From the NCBI GenBank assembly GCA_003258735.1, contig QHME01000014.1, positions 1 through 51,458 of the forward strand: a stretch of DNA of 51,458 nt, in the 5' to 3' direction. The DNA is from Candidatus Melainabacteria bacterium (lineage in GTDB: Bacteria > Cyanobacteriota > Vampirovibrionia > Gastranaerophilales > Gastranaerophilaceae). The notes beneath the pieces are model-generated. The model searched no databases, was not told the origin of the DNA, and was given only the letters and a program-made list of their open reading frames with translations. This document shows positions 23,605 to 32,306 of the stretch, piece by piece. Position 1 is the first letter of the stretch, and each line of letters starts with the position of its first letter. The position numbers were made by a program, and so were the translations under genes.

Positions 23605-24846
23605 ATGGCTGAGATTTTAAAAGTATTAAAAGGAACAAAAGACATTTTGCCACAAGATATCAATATGTGGCATTTTGTGGAAGAAAAAGCAGAAAAAATT
23701 TTTTCTCAATATGGATTTAAAGAAATAAGGACACCAATTATTGAAGTTACAGAACTTTTTGCACGTGGTGTTGGCGATACAACAGACATTGTAAACAAAG
23801 AAATGTACACTTTTGAAAAAAGTGAACGCTCAATCACATTACGTCCTGAAAATACAGCAGGCGTTGTTCGTTCTTATATCGAAAATGGTATGTCAAGATT
23901 ACCTGCACCGGTAAAACTTTGGTATCACGGTCCAATGTTCCGTTACGAAAGACCTCAAGCCGGTCGTCAAAGACAATTTCATCAAGTTGGGGTTGAAATG
24001 TTTGGTATAAAACAACCTACAGCTGATGCGGAAGTTATATTGATGGCAGTAAACTTTTTGAAAGAACTTGGGCTTAATGATTTGGATGTTGAAATCAATT
24101 CTTTGGGATGTCCAAAATGTAGAGATGAGTTCAAAAACAAGTTAAAAGCAGTTTTGAAACCTTATTTGAGTGAACTTTGCGAAGATTGTCAAAACCGCTA
24201 CGAAAAAAATCCACTAAGACTTTTAGATTGCAAAGTTGAATCTTGTAAGAAAATATTTGAAAAACCTGAAGTTCAAGAAGTTATCAATTCTGATTTCATC
24301 TGCGAAGAATGTGCAGAACACTATAACGAATTGAAATTATACCTTGATAAAATGGGTGTGAAATATACCGAAAACAAACTATTAGTAAGAGGTTTGGACT
24401 ATTACAACAGAACAGTTTTTGAAATAAAATCAAATAATTTAGGTTCACAAAACGCTGTAGCAGGCGGTGGTAGATATGACGGACTTGTAGGTCAATTGGG
24501 CGGTGAGCCTACTCCTGCAATAGGTTTTGCTATGGGGATGGAAAGATTGATTTCTCTAATCCCTAAAAGAGAAACAAAAAAACTTGATGGTTATGTTGTT
24601 TCAAATTTCCCTGTTGATGCATTTGTTTTGGCTGAAGAATTGAGAAGTCAAGGTTTGAATGTTGAGTTTGACTTGACCAATAAAAAATTTACAAAACAGT
24701 TGGAAAAAGCATCAAAATTAGCAAAATATGCGTTTATTTTGGGTGAAGACGAAATTTTGAAACACCAAGTTTCAATAAAGAACCTTAAAGAAGGTAAACA
24801 AATCACCGTTGACCGCGCAAGTTGTTTAAAAATGATTGAGTTATAA
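23605..24846 (+). CDS. hisS: Histidyl-tRNA synthetase
   Basis: 413 residues, normal for the bacterial dimeric class II enzyme. Motif 1 region (YGFKEIRTPIIE), TLRPENTAGVVRSY, motif 2 FRYERPQAGRQRQFHQVGVE, the histidine-specific LVRGLDYYNRTVFE and motif 3 GFAMGMERL are present. A cysteine-rich insertion (CPKCRD, CEDC, CEEC, about 170-250) fits a zinc-ribbon-like variant seen in some bacteria. The C-terminal anticodon domain is intact. The consensus promoter places the transcription start at the ATG. Confidence 0.96.
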   Translation: MAEILKVLKGTKDILPQDINMWHFVEEKAEKIFSQYGFKEIRTPIIEVTELFARGVGDTTDIVNKEMYTFEKSERSITLRPENTAGVVRSYIENGMSRLPAPVKLWYHGPMFRYERPQAGRQRQFHQVGVEMFGIKQPTADAEVILMAVNFLKELGLNDLDVEINSLGCPKCRDEFKNKLKAVLKPYLSELCEDCQNRYEKNPLRLLDCKVESCKKIFEKPEVQEVINSDFICEECAEHYNELKLYLDKMGVKYTENKLLVRGLDYYNRTVFEIKSNNLGSQNAVAGGGRYDGLVGQLGGEPTPAIGFAMGMERLISLIPKRETKKLDGYVVSNFPVDAFVLAEELRSQGLNVEFDLTNKKFTKQLEKASKLAKYAFILGEDEILKHQVSIKNLKEGKQITVDRASCLKMIEL

Positions 24847-24848
24847 TT

Positions 24849-25676
24849 CTATTTAATAAGTCCAAAAATAAAGAATAACAATTTATTAAAAGAATTTATT
24901 TTTAAATAAGGACTTCTTATATAATAGTAATAATATAATTGCTTTAGCTTATTAAATGATAAACTTTTCCAAGGTTTTTTAGCTCCAACAAAATGAATTA
25001 TTACCGCATCATTCCTGTTTTTTGTTTTATCATTCCTAGTAAAGTTATAAATACTATCAATTATTTTTATTTTATTACTTAATGTTATATTAATAACATC
25101 TTGGTCTTGGTATTTTATTTTATCTTTATATATTTCGTTATTTTTAAAATATTTCTCCGCTATGTTATCTTCTCTTAATTTCTTTAAATTAAATAAAATA
25201 ACACCTGCATTTATATATTCTTCATTATCACTCATGCCAATGCATTTTTTATATTTTTCTGTGTCAAAATTCAAATCCTTGACAGCAGCACAATAATAAT
25301 CATTAATATTTATATTCCACAAATCTTTTAAGTCATTATTTACGATTAAATCAACATCTAAATATAAAACTTTATCTTCTTTAGGTATAACATCAGCTAA
25401 AATATATCTGTAATAAGTTTCTATTGAAATATAATCAATATTTATTTTAAAATTTTTAAAACGATTTTTATCTATATGAATATAAAATATTTCAAAATTT
25501 TTGTATTTTTTCTTTAATGTGTTAAGTATATTTTTATTTTCTTCAGATATATCACTTGACAAAACATAAAATTTAAATGTTTCTTTTCTGTTATTTAAAA
25601 GTATTGATGTTAAAACAACACCAAGATATTGAGCATATTTATCATTTATACAGAAACATATTGAAATCTTATCCAT
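24849..25676 (-). CDS. Glycosyltransferase family 8 (LgtC-like)
   Basis: 275 residues. ICFCINDKYAQYLGVVLTSI at the N-terminus, the DVD metal/nucleotide-sugar motif in VLYLDVDLIVNNDLKDLW, NAGVILFNLKKLR, YQDQDVINI and the late IIHFVGAKKPW are the usual order in GT8 galactosyl/glucosyltransferases of lipopolysaccharide synthesis. Its start overlaps the GT2 gene by 8 nt, so the two are one unit. The base composition is clearly more AT-rich than the neighbours, with runs of A/T and many Asn/Lys/Ile codons. This fits acquisition or relaxed selection at a surface-polysaccharide locus. Confidence 0.88.
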   Translation of the reverse strand: MDKISICFCINDKYAQYLGVVLTSILLNNRKETFKFYVLSSDISEENKNILNTLKKKYKNFEIFYIHIDKNRFKNFKINIDYISIETYYRYILADVIPKEDKVLYLDVDLIVNNDLKDLWNININDYYCAAVKDLNFDTEKYKKCIGMSDNEEYINAGVILFNLKKLREDNIAEKYFKNNEIYKDKIKYQDQDVINITLSNKIKIIDSIYNFTRNDKTKNRNDAVIIHFVGAKKPWKSLSFNKLKQLYYYYYIRSPYLKINSFNKLLFFIFGLIK

Positions 25677-26544
25677 TATTTTTTAACCTCATTTTAAAAA
25701 TTTGAATTTTGCCAAATAGAAAAATATATTTACTATTAATACTTTCTTTTATAGTAAATAATGTTTTTCCAAAAAGTTTGTATCTGTATATTTCAGCTTT
25801 ATATAATCCATCAGGAACTTTTATATTATGTTCTTTTATAAACTGTAAGACTTGTTGTCTTACTAATATATAATGTTCATCTTGAATATAATTCCGTCTT
25901 TTATTAACAATCGATTTTGGATTTACAAAGTATCTATAATAAGTATTCGGAGTTGTTACTAATTTTTTAGAAAAATACAATGATCTTATTGTAAAATCTC
26001 TATCTTCGTAATACATTTTTGGAACAAACTTTAAATTAATAGAATGAATAAATTCTGTACGATAAATTTTATTCCAAACACAACCTTCACGATGCACTTT
26101 ACATATCATGAATTTATCTTCAGGAGTAGTATATATTTTCTCTTCTTTAAGTTTTAATCTTTTTGGCTTTTTATTTGGGTGCTCTCTTATAAAATCTGCA
26201 ACAGCAATATCTGCATTATTATTTTTGGCAGAATTATATAATTTTTCATAAAAATCTAAATCTACCCAATCATCAGAATCTACAAAACCAATATATTCTC
26301 CACTTGCATGCTCTAATCCTGTATTACGAGCAACAGAAAGTCCTGAATTTTCTTGATTATATATTACAATTCTTGAATCTTTTTGTGCATATTGCTCTAA
26401 TATTTGAAGTGAAGAATCTTTTGAACCATCATTTATACAAATGATATCAATATCACTTAAAGTTTGATTTATTAGACTATCTAAACATCTTTTTAAATAT
26501 TTTTCAACATTATAAACAGGTACAATAACACTAACCTTAGCCAT
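25669..26544 (-). CDS. Glycosyltransferase family 2
   Basis: 291 residues. The GT-A domain is clear: VSVIVPVYNVEKYLKRCLDS, ICINDGSKDSS, NSGLSVARNTGLEHASGEYI, then FVDSDDW with the DxDD-type metal motif. The C-terminal 150 residues are variable. Such enzymes add sugars to lipopolysaccharide or capsule. Start ATG preceded by GGAG. Overlaps the GT8 gene by 8 nt and shares its high AT content. Confidence 0.9.
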   Translation of the reverse strand: MAKVSVIVPVYNVEKYLKRCLDSLINQTLSDIDIICINDGSKDSSLQILEQYAQKDSRIVIYNQENSGLSVARNTGLEHASGEYIGFVDSDDWVDLDFYEKLYNSAKNNNADIAVADFIREHPNKKPKRLKLKEEKIYTTPEDKFMICKVHREGCVWNKIYRTEFIHSINLKFVPKMYYEDRDFTIRSLYFSKKLVTTPNTYYRYFVNPKSIVNKRRNYIQDEHYILVRQQVLQFIKEHNIKVPDGLYKAEIYRYKLFGKTLFTIKESINSKYIFLFGKIQIFKMRLKNNG

Positions 26545-26619
26545 TTTATCTCCATAAAATATCTAATAACTTATATAATATTATAATAAATGAAATAGGT
26601 TGTAAACTTATAAATAAAC

Positions 26620-26648
26620 TTGATTTTTCTGTAAAAATAGAGTATAAT
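26620..26648 (+). promoter_or_regulatory. Promoter of the 63-residue gene
   Basis: TTGATT (26620-26625), 17-bp spacer, TATAAT (26643-26648). About 30 nt of leader with AAAGGGTG as ribosome binding site. Confidence 0.7.
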
Positions 26649-26684
26649 ACCTTATTGTAACCGGTATTGAAAGGGTGAAAATAA

Positions 26685-26876
26685 ATGGCAGAAAAAATTA
26701 CTATTCGTTCAGACAGAGACACAGATTACAAATTCATGTACAAAGGTGAAGAAGTTGTTTTGGGTGCAGGTAAAATTATCGGTATCGCTGATGGCCTAGA
26801 GCATGTTGTTCTTCCTACTTGCGCAATGAAAATTATGAACAATTTGATTGTAATCAAAGATGACGTTAAAAAGTAA
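26685..26876 (+). CDS. Small conserved-looking protein, 63 residues, unknown
   Basis: The product (MAEKITIRSDRDTDYKFMYK, then GEEVVLGAGKIIGIADGLEH and a short tail) is compact and probably a small beta protein. No signal peptide, one cysteine. It has a near-consensus promoter, a good ribosome binding site (AAAGGGTG, 8 nt spacing) and a strong terminator, so it is a single-gene, probably well-expressed unit. No family recognised. Confidence 0.78.
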   Translation: MAEKITIRSDRDTDYKFMYKGEEVVLGAGKIIGIADGLEHVVLPTCAMKIMNNLIVIKDDVKK

Positions 26877-26913
26877 TAAAAACAAGTTTTTTACATAATA
26901 AAAGCATATTTCT

Positions 26914-26938
26914 AAAGACCGAAAATTTCGGTCTTTTA
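26914..26938 (+). terminator. Rho-independent terminator
   Basis: AAAGACCG / CGGTCTTT stem with an A/T loop, then TTATTTTT. It may also serve the convergent gene ending at 26972, since the stem is symmetric and the minus strand has an AT-rich tail. Confidence 0.85.
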
Positions 26939-26971
26939 TTTTTATCTTTTATTCAATTTGTTTGTTCAAAA

Positions 26972-27793
26972 CTAATGTTCTTGGGCTGTACCTGTTTCAT
27001 ACCCAGGAACAAGCAATGCTAATGGGATAATTCTTCCCAATTTGCTACCAAATTCAGACTCTTTATTCATCATAGATGTTGCCATACACAAATCATCTAC
27101 GTGAGGAGCAAAGTCACTTGTTTTTATATTTCTTTCAACTTTTTTATGATAAAGTTTCTCGTTAATTAAGTTTGAAACTTTATTACCTAAATAAATACCT
27201 GTACTCAAAAATGCAACTGTACCTAATGCATTTGGAATATTTCTCAAAACTTTATTTGCAATTTTGGCTATAGATTTTGGACTGTTAAATTGTGGCATCA
27301 AATTAGACAATCTGTTCGCATATTTTTCATAAACTCTTGAACCCAAGCCGACACAACCAACCGGAACAAGAACATTACCTAGAATTTGGTTAAGAACTTC
27401 ACGTTTTTTAGCTTTGCGGTTGGATTTGTCATCAATAAAATAACCGCCAACAAAACCACCAACTACAGAACCTGTAGCTGTTGCTATAATTTCTTTTTCT
27501 TCAAATTGGATTGATTTATCTTTTGGAGAATACTTGAATATTGCCCAATTTTTTGGTGAAGTTTTAATAATTTTTGCAGGATTTAAAGAAAAACCTTTCA
27601 ATTTTGCAAGCACTGCCAAAACAGGAATCATGCCTGCAGCAGACGAAGCTAAGATTGCTGCTTTTTGTTTTTTTGTCAAAGTGTTTGAACTACCATCACC
27701 ATGCCCAAAACTCTGATTATATGTTTTGGCTTTATTTTGGTATAGGTTTTGATAATTTGTATTTACACTACTTGCAATAACATTATTTATCAT
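26972..27793 (-). CDS. Multi-segment membrane-associated protein, unknown
   Basis: 273 residues from the ATG at 27793 (the frame extends to a TTG at 27811; GTGGGAAA lies before the ATG). About five hydrophobic segments, for example AAILASSAAGMIPVLAVLAK, IIATATGSVVGGFVGGYFI, IPNALGTVAFLSTGIYLGNK. The first 35 residues are Asn/Ser/Gln-rich and end in YNQSFGHGDGSS. The last segment pattern (AFLST..LGNKVSNLI) resembles LPKINQAIT and LIPKMQYMIT of the divergent gene at 27997, so the two may be distant relatives. No known family. Confidence 0.72.
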   Translation of the reverse strand: MINNVIASSVNTNYQNLYQNKAKTYNQSFGHGDGSSNTLTKKQKAAILASSAAGMIPVLAVLAKLKGFSLNPAKIIKTSPKNWAIFKYSPKDKSIQFEEKEIIATATGSVVGGFVGGYFIDDKSNRKAKKREVLNQILGNVLVPVGCVGLGSRVYEKYANRLSNLMPQFNSPKSIAKIANKVLRNIPNALGTVAFLSTGIYLGNKVSNLINEKLYHKKVERNIKTSDFAPHVDDLCMATSMMNKESEFGSKLGRIIPLALLVPGYETGTAQEH

Positions 27794-27996
27794 AATTTTT
27801 ATTTCCCACAACTTCTATAATTTCAAAACAAGAACATGAATTTTATTGCTATTAATATTATACCACTTTAACTTTTCGTAACATAGTATTCTAAAAAGAT
27901 ATAAATCTTTGTAACAAAATATTAAAATATAGAAATCATGGAGCAAAAATAAACCTTTAGAAACATTAAATAAATATTGAAATTGAAAGTGTAATT

Positions 27997-29532
27997 ATGT
28001 CTATAAGAATCCCCATAGCAAATACAAATAATGTAATATCAAGAAATATAGTAAAACAAATGGCAAGCGATGGTTTTTTGCCGGTTATTGCACTAGAAGC
28101 TTTTGTTGAAGGCGGTAGAACTTACCAAGCCTACAAAAGAGGTGGTTTTGATGAGGCCAGAGAAAGAATTACAGAAGAATTTTCAGGTGCTGTTTTTTGG
28201 CTCGGTGGTGTAACCGCACTAAACGCCCTGTTTGAAAAACTCGGTCAAAAAATTCTTAAATTACCTAATATCAATGTTGATATTGCAAAAGATGGTTCAC
28301 ACAACCCATTAGCAAATTATTTGCACAGTGAGAGAACTAAAGAAGGAGCTAAAATTTTAGAAAAAACTATGGCAAGATTCAAATTTGTCAAAGTTATTTC
28401 AAGTGTATTAATTGCTAACGCTTTCATAGGTTTTGTATTACCAAAAATTAACCAAGCAATCACTCGTTCTTATCACAAAAATAAACCTCTCCAAGATAAT
28501 ACACCTCAAATAAATACACTCAATCCACGTCCTACAATGGATACATTTGTTCCAAAATCAGGTAATGACAAAGATGACAAAAAAGATGTATCATTCGGTT
28601 TGAATTTACTTTCTATCGCTAACAAATTTGAAAGTGACAGAAACTATAAACTATTAGCGGTTGATGCAGGTACAGCATCAGGCAGAGCTTATTCTGCAAG
28701 AAATAATGACGAAAGAGTTGAAATTCTATTCAGAGATTTGAGTTCAATTTACTTCTATATGTTCAATATGAACAACATGAACACTTGGTTGAATAAACTT
28801 GAACAAAATGGTAATGGTACAAGACTTGACCCTGTATCAAGCGAATTTGCAACCAAATATATGCAAGGCTATATGGAAGACAAAAAACAACAATCTATCA
28901 AGGTTGAAGAATTTGAAAAAGACATGTTTGGCAAAAAAGATGCTCAAATTCCTAAATCTATTCAAGATAAATTTGCAGGTGACAAGATTAAAATCATTTC
29001 TCTTGACGAATTTAAAACTGAACTTAAAAATATCGTTCCTGAAAATAAATTTAAAGAATTTGAACAAGTTGCTGACAAAATGTCTAAATTACAACCTCAA
29101 ATTAAAGACATGTCTATATTAACAGAAGGTCAGGTAAAAGACATTTTAACAGGTGGTCACATTAATAATCCTGAATTTTTACAAGAGTTCTTCAAAAACA
29201 GATTTGGCAATACATTTATGGAAAAATACAAATTTGTTGCACAAAACGACCTTGACGCTCACAAAAAAGAACTTGTTGACTATGTTAAATCAATTATTGA
29301 AAAAGCTAAAAAATCAAATAGTGGTGAAATAACAGAAGAATTATTGAGAAAAGTTTCTAATCACAACTTAAAGATGAACGCTATCAACTGGGGTGCAGGT
29401 TTTGTAACATCAGCATTATTCTTGTCAACTCTTATTCCAAAAATGCAATATATGATTACAAAATGGAGAACAGGTTCTGATGCATTCCCAGGAACTGCTC
29501 AATATAGAGACGAGGCTAAAAAATCAGCCTAA
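27997..29532 (+). CDS. Large unknown protein with terminal hydrophobic segments
   Basis: 511 residues. Hydrophobic stretches lie near 60-80 (GAVFWLGGVTALNALF), 130-155 (FVKVISSVLIANAFIGFVLP) and 470-495 (AGFVTSALFLSTLIPKMQYM). Between the latter two is a long polar, mostly helical part with a KDVSFG segment and many Lys/Glu residues. The last two hydrophobic blocks look like an internal repeat (A-x3-G/S..-L-I/V-P-K-(I/M)-x3-I-T). It is divergent to the gene at 26972 over a 203-bp gap. No ribosome binding site is evident before the ATG. No family recognised; possibly a membrane-shaping or envelope protein of this lineage. Confidence 0.72.
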   Translation: MSIRIPIANTNNVISRNIVKQMASDGFLPVIALEAFVEGGRTYQAYKRGGFDEARERITEEFSGAVFWLGGVTALNALFEKLGQKILKLPNINVDIAKDGSHNPLANYLHSERTKEGAKILEKTMARFKFVKVISSVLIANAFIGFVLPKINQAITRSYHKNKPLQDNTPQINTLNPRPTMDTFVPKSGNDKDDKKDVSFGLNLLSIANKFESDRNYKLLAVDAGTASGRAYSARNNDERVEILFRDLSSIYFYMFNMNNMNTWLNKLEQNGNGTRLDPVSSEFATKYMQGYMEDKKQQSIKVEEFEKDMFGKKDAQIPKSIQDKFAGDKIKIISLDEFKTELKNIVPENKFKEFEQVADKMSKLQPQIKDMSILTEGQVKDILTGGHINNPEFLQEFFKNRFGNTFMEKYKFVAQNDLDAHKKELVDYVKSIIEKAKKSNSGEITEELLRKVSNHNLKMNAINWGAGFVTSALFLSTLIPKMQYMITKWRTGSDAFPGTAQYRDEAKKSA

Positions 29533-29596
29533 TTTTACGCTCGAGCAAAATTCAATAAAAATCATACAAATGCTTTATTATTATTTTAATATACTT

Positions 29597-29605
29597 TGGT
29601 ATAAT
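29597..29605 (+). promoter_or_regulatory. Extended -10 promoter, leaderless type
   Basis: TGG TATAAT, then 6 nt to the ATG at 29612. No convincing -35 element and no Shine-Dalgarno sequence. Confidence 0.65.
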
Positions 29606-29611
29606 TAAGCT

Positions 29612-30826
29612 ATGTTTGATATATCATCACCAACAACATATATTCCTGTAGTTTTCTTGACAATAGTTGCAGTATTTGTGTCTATTCTCTATAAAGATGC
29701 CAAGAAAAATACCCATGAAGATACAAAAGATTTACCTTATTTCCACGAAATAGGTATGTCTATGGGGTATATTGACAGAAACATGCTGGAAAACGGAAGA
29801 TTTGAATACCGCAAAAATGTTGACCCTGAACTTGGGTATGACAATACAATATACAATTCACTCCGCCATGCAGGTGTTTTATATTCAATGTACATGTATG
29901 AAAAATACGGACTTGTAAATAAATACAAAGAAGACAGAATTAAATCATCAAAATATTTTCTAAAAAGATATATCAAAAAAACACCTGAAAACAACTATTG
30001 TGTAATATCCATACCGGAAGAAGAACAAATCAGAATACCTATAGCTAAATCAGGTGCAGCTGGTGTTGCACTATGTGCTCTGTCTAATTTAGTATCAGAA
30101 GGACATATAAAACTTGAAATTTTACAAGGTCTTGGAGATTTCTTATTGTCACTTCAAAATGAAGATGGCAATATTTATGCATACTACGACCTTAAAAAAC
30201 ATGAAATAAATAAAGAAGCAGAAGCTATTTTCTACCCAGGAGAAGCTGCTGCGGGACTTATTTATTTATATGAGGCTGACCCACAAGAAAAATGGCTTAA
30301 TGGAGCAAAAAAAGCTCTTATGTATCTAGCAAAAACTAGAAAACCGATGGAACTTGATATACCTTTTGACCACTGGTCTGTTTTAGCTATTGAAAAGTTA
30401 TTTAAAGCTAATCTTGTAACACCTGAAGAAAAAGCTACTTTCAAAGCTTACGCTGAACAAATGGCTGTTCCAACATTGAGTAAACAAATTACAAACCCAA
30501 ATAATAGCTATTTTGGAGCTTTTCAAGACAATATTATGCCTTGTAGTTTAGGAACAATAATGGAAGGTTTGGCATCAATTTATTTCTGCACAGATAACGA
30601 TACTTTGAAAAAAGTTTTATTCAAATCTTTAAATATCGGTTGTAGATTTTTAAGTCAAGTTCAAGTAAAAACAGGTGTACAAGCAGGTGGGCTACCAAAC
30701 TCTGCAAACTGGGTTAGAGCAGGTGTCACACCTAATGCCAGTGTAATAAGAATTGATAATGTCCAGCACGTAGCAACAGGTTGGCTAAAATATCAAAATA
30801 TACTAAAAATAACTAAACAATATTAA
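29612..30826 (+). CDS. Membrane-anchored protein with helical (alpha/alpha) barrel-like domain
   Basis: 404 residues. One N-terminal membrane segment (YIPVVFLTIVAVFVSILY) followed by a domain of paired helices with motifs typical of six-hairpin or terpenoid-cyclase-like folds: RHAGVLYSMYMYEKYG, GAAGVALCALSNL, FLLSLQNEDGNIYAYYD, FYPGEAAAGLIYLYE, DHWSVLAIEKLF, and a late GGLPNSANWVRAG. Conserved-looking Asp, His, Glu and Trp residues suggest an enzyme acting on sugars, but no specific family is claimed. Leaderless-type promoter and a strong terminator: a single-gene unit. Confidence 0.7.
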   Translation: MFDISSPTTYIPVVFLTIVAVFVSILYKDAKKNTHEDTKDLPYFHEIGMSMGYIDRNMLENGRFEYRKNVDPELGYDNTIYNSLRHAGVLYSMYMYEKYGLVNKYKEDRIKSSKYFLKRYIKKTPENNYCVISIPEEEQIRIPIAKSGAAGVALCALSNLVSEGHIKLEILQGLGDFLLSLQNEDGNIYAYYDLKKHEINKEAEAIFYPGEAAAGLIYLYEADPQEKWLNGAKKALMYLAKTRKPMELDIPFDHWSVLAIEKLFKANLVTPEEKATFKAYAEQMAVPTLSKQITNPNNSYFGAFQDNIMPCSLGTIMEGLASIYFCTDNDTLKKVLFKSLNIGCRFLSQVQVKTGVQAGGLPNSANWVRAGVTPNASVIRIDNVQHVATGWLKYQNILKITKQY

Positions 30827-30832
30827 CAATAA

Positions 30833-30860
30833 AAAAGATGCGTGAAAATACGCATCTTTT
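30833..30860 (+). terminator. Rho-independent terminator
   Basis: Perfect 11-bp stem AAAAGATGCGT / ACGCATCTTTT with loop GAAAAT. It lies between converging genes and could act in both directions. Confidence 0.9.
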
Positions 30861-30906
30861 AAATATTATCGGTTTTGTAAAGCCGACTTACAACTACAAT
30901 AATGTT

Positions 30907-32151
30907 TTAATTATAAATATTTATAACATTACCTTGTTTGTCGAATTCCATCATCATTTTATCATCTTTTGAGTATTCAAAATATTTTTCAAGATTTCCG
31001 TCTTTTGAATATACTGCATTCTTTTCAGATTTGTTTTTATTATCCATTACAACAACTTCTTTTGAGCCATCTTGGTTAAATATTGTTGTTTTATAAACAT
31101 CATCATCAAGTTTTTCTTCTACTGAATAATATTTTTGACCTTCTGATGTTCTATTAAAAATTATTGTTTTATCATCTTTACCTGATTGGTTCATGATGCC
31201 TGACAAAGTTCCGTCAGGGTTGAATTTGTGCATTACTACACCATTATCAGTCATTGTGGTAATACTTTCTAATGCTCCGTTTGAATAATAAGATTTGTCA
31301 CCTTGAACATCTTTTGGATCGTAACCTAAGTTTATCGGATTTGTCGGAACTAATTCAGAGTCAGTCATAGGATTTTTATTTATAGAGTTTGGTATAACTG
31401 TATTCTTTGTTTGAGAAATTTTTACAGGAACACCATTTTTGTATTGAGTAGATTGTACTGTTCCTTTGTTACTGTCTTTAACTGTAACATAATCAACATT
31501 TCCTTTTTTATCAAATGCTGTTAATCTGCTGCTATTTGTTTTGTAGCAAATTTCTGTAACATCTGATTTTCCGTCAGGATATACGCCATAAATCTTTTCG
31601 AAACCACCATCAGGTGAATATTCAAATTCTTTTACACCATCAAGTTTTCCATTACAATATATAGTTTCTTTTTTGATTTTTCCAGTATTTTGGTCAAATT
31701 CTTTAATAGAAGTTTCTTTAATTTGTGGCATTTTACCTTTTTCAATTAAATTGAAATTCTCTTGAACAAATTTCAATTTGCCTGTTGAATTGTCATAATA
31801 TTCTATTTTTCTGATAGCATCATTTGGTGCTGCTGCATCCATTTTATAAACAGTTTTAGTATTATCACCTTTAGAGACAATTGAATCCAGTGTACCGGTT
31901 GATGTATAAATTCGTTCACCTTTAATAGCTTTTATAGCTTCAGGCTGTAAAACTGTAGGCAACGCAGGTTCAATATGCTTTGGAGCAGACATTTTTTGAG
32001 TTGGTTGATTATATGCAGCCAAAGCATCAAGACCGCTCATATTCGGATTTTGTACAGGCGGTTGTTGAATAGTTTGAGATTGCATTTGCGAAACATTATT
32101 AGGAATAGCTGTGTTATAAGACACAGGGAAAGTATTTACAGGATTAATCAT
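30907..32151 (-). CDS. Repeat protein resembling YwqK/MORN-like beta repeats
   Basis: 414 residues from the ATG at 32151, chosen because AAGGTAGG lies about 6 nt upstream; the frame is open to 32229. The N-terminal 80 residues are Pro/Gln/Asn-rich and likely disordered. From about 80 to the end there are short beta-hairpin repeats with a Tyr-x-x-x-Gly-x-Leu rhythm (ERIYTSTGTLDSI, KSYYSNGALESI, HKFNPDGTLSGI, AVYSKDGNLEKYFEYSKD). This is the pattern of the YwqK-type/MORN_2 family. No signal peptide. Function unknown; the name of the family does not establish an antitoxin role here. Confidence 0.7.
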   Translation of the reverse strand: MINPVNTFPVSYNTAIPNNVSQMQSQTIQQPPVQNPNMSGLDALAAYNQPTQKMSAPKHIEPALPTVLQPEAIKAIKGERIYTSTGTLDSIVSKGDNTKTVYKMDAAAPNDAIRKIEYYDNSTGKLKFVQENFNLIEKGKMPQIKETSIKEFDQNTGKIKKETIYCNGKLDGVKEFEYSPDGGFEKIYGVYPDGKSDVTEICYKTNSSRLTAFDKKGNVDYVTVKDSNKGTVQSTQYKNGVPVKISQTKNTVIPNSINKNPMTDSELVPTNPINLGYDPKDVQGDKSYYSNGALESITTMTDNGVVMHKFNPDGTLSGIMNQSGKDDKTIIFNRTSEGQKYYSVEEKLDDDVYKTTIFNQDGSKEVVVMDNKNKSEKNAVYSKDGNLEKYFEYSKDDKMMMEFDKQGNVINIYN

Positions 32152-32240
32152 TTTACCTACCTTCTTTTTTTCACACTTAACTATAAACATTAAAACTAAA
32201 AAAACAATATTATTGCGTTTTTTTAACAATGTATGAATAA

Positions 32241-32270
32241 TTGTTAAGTCTAAATTTTTTATAGTATAAT
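32241..32270 (+). promoter_or_regulatory. manC promoter
   Basis: TTGTTA (32241-32246), 18-bp spacer, TATAAT (32265-32270). AAGGAG follows 7 nt before the ATG at 32307. Confidence 0.6.
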
Positions 32271-32306
32271 CAGAGTTAAGGGAGAAGGATTAAAGAAGGA
32301 GCAACA

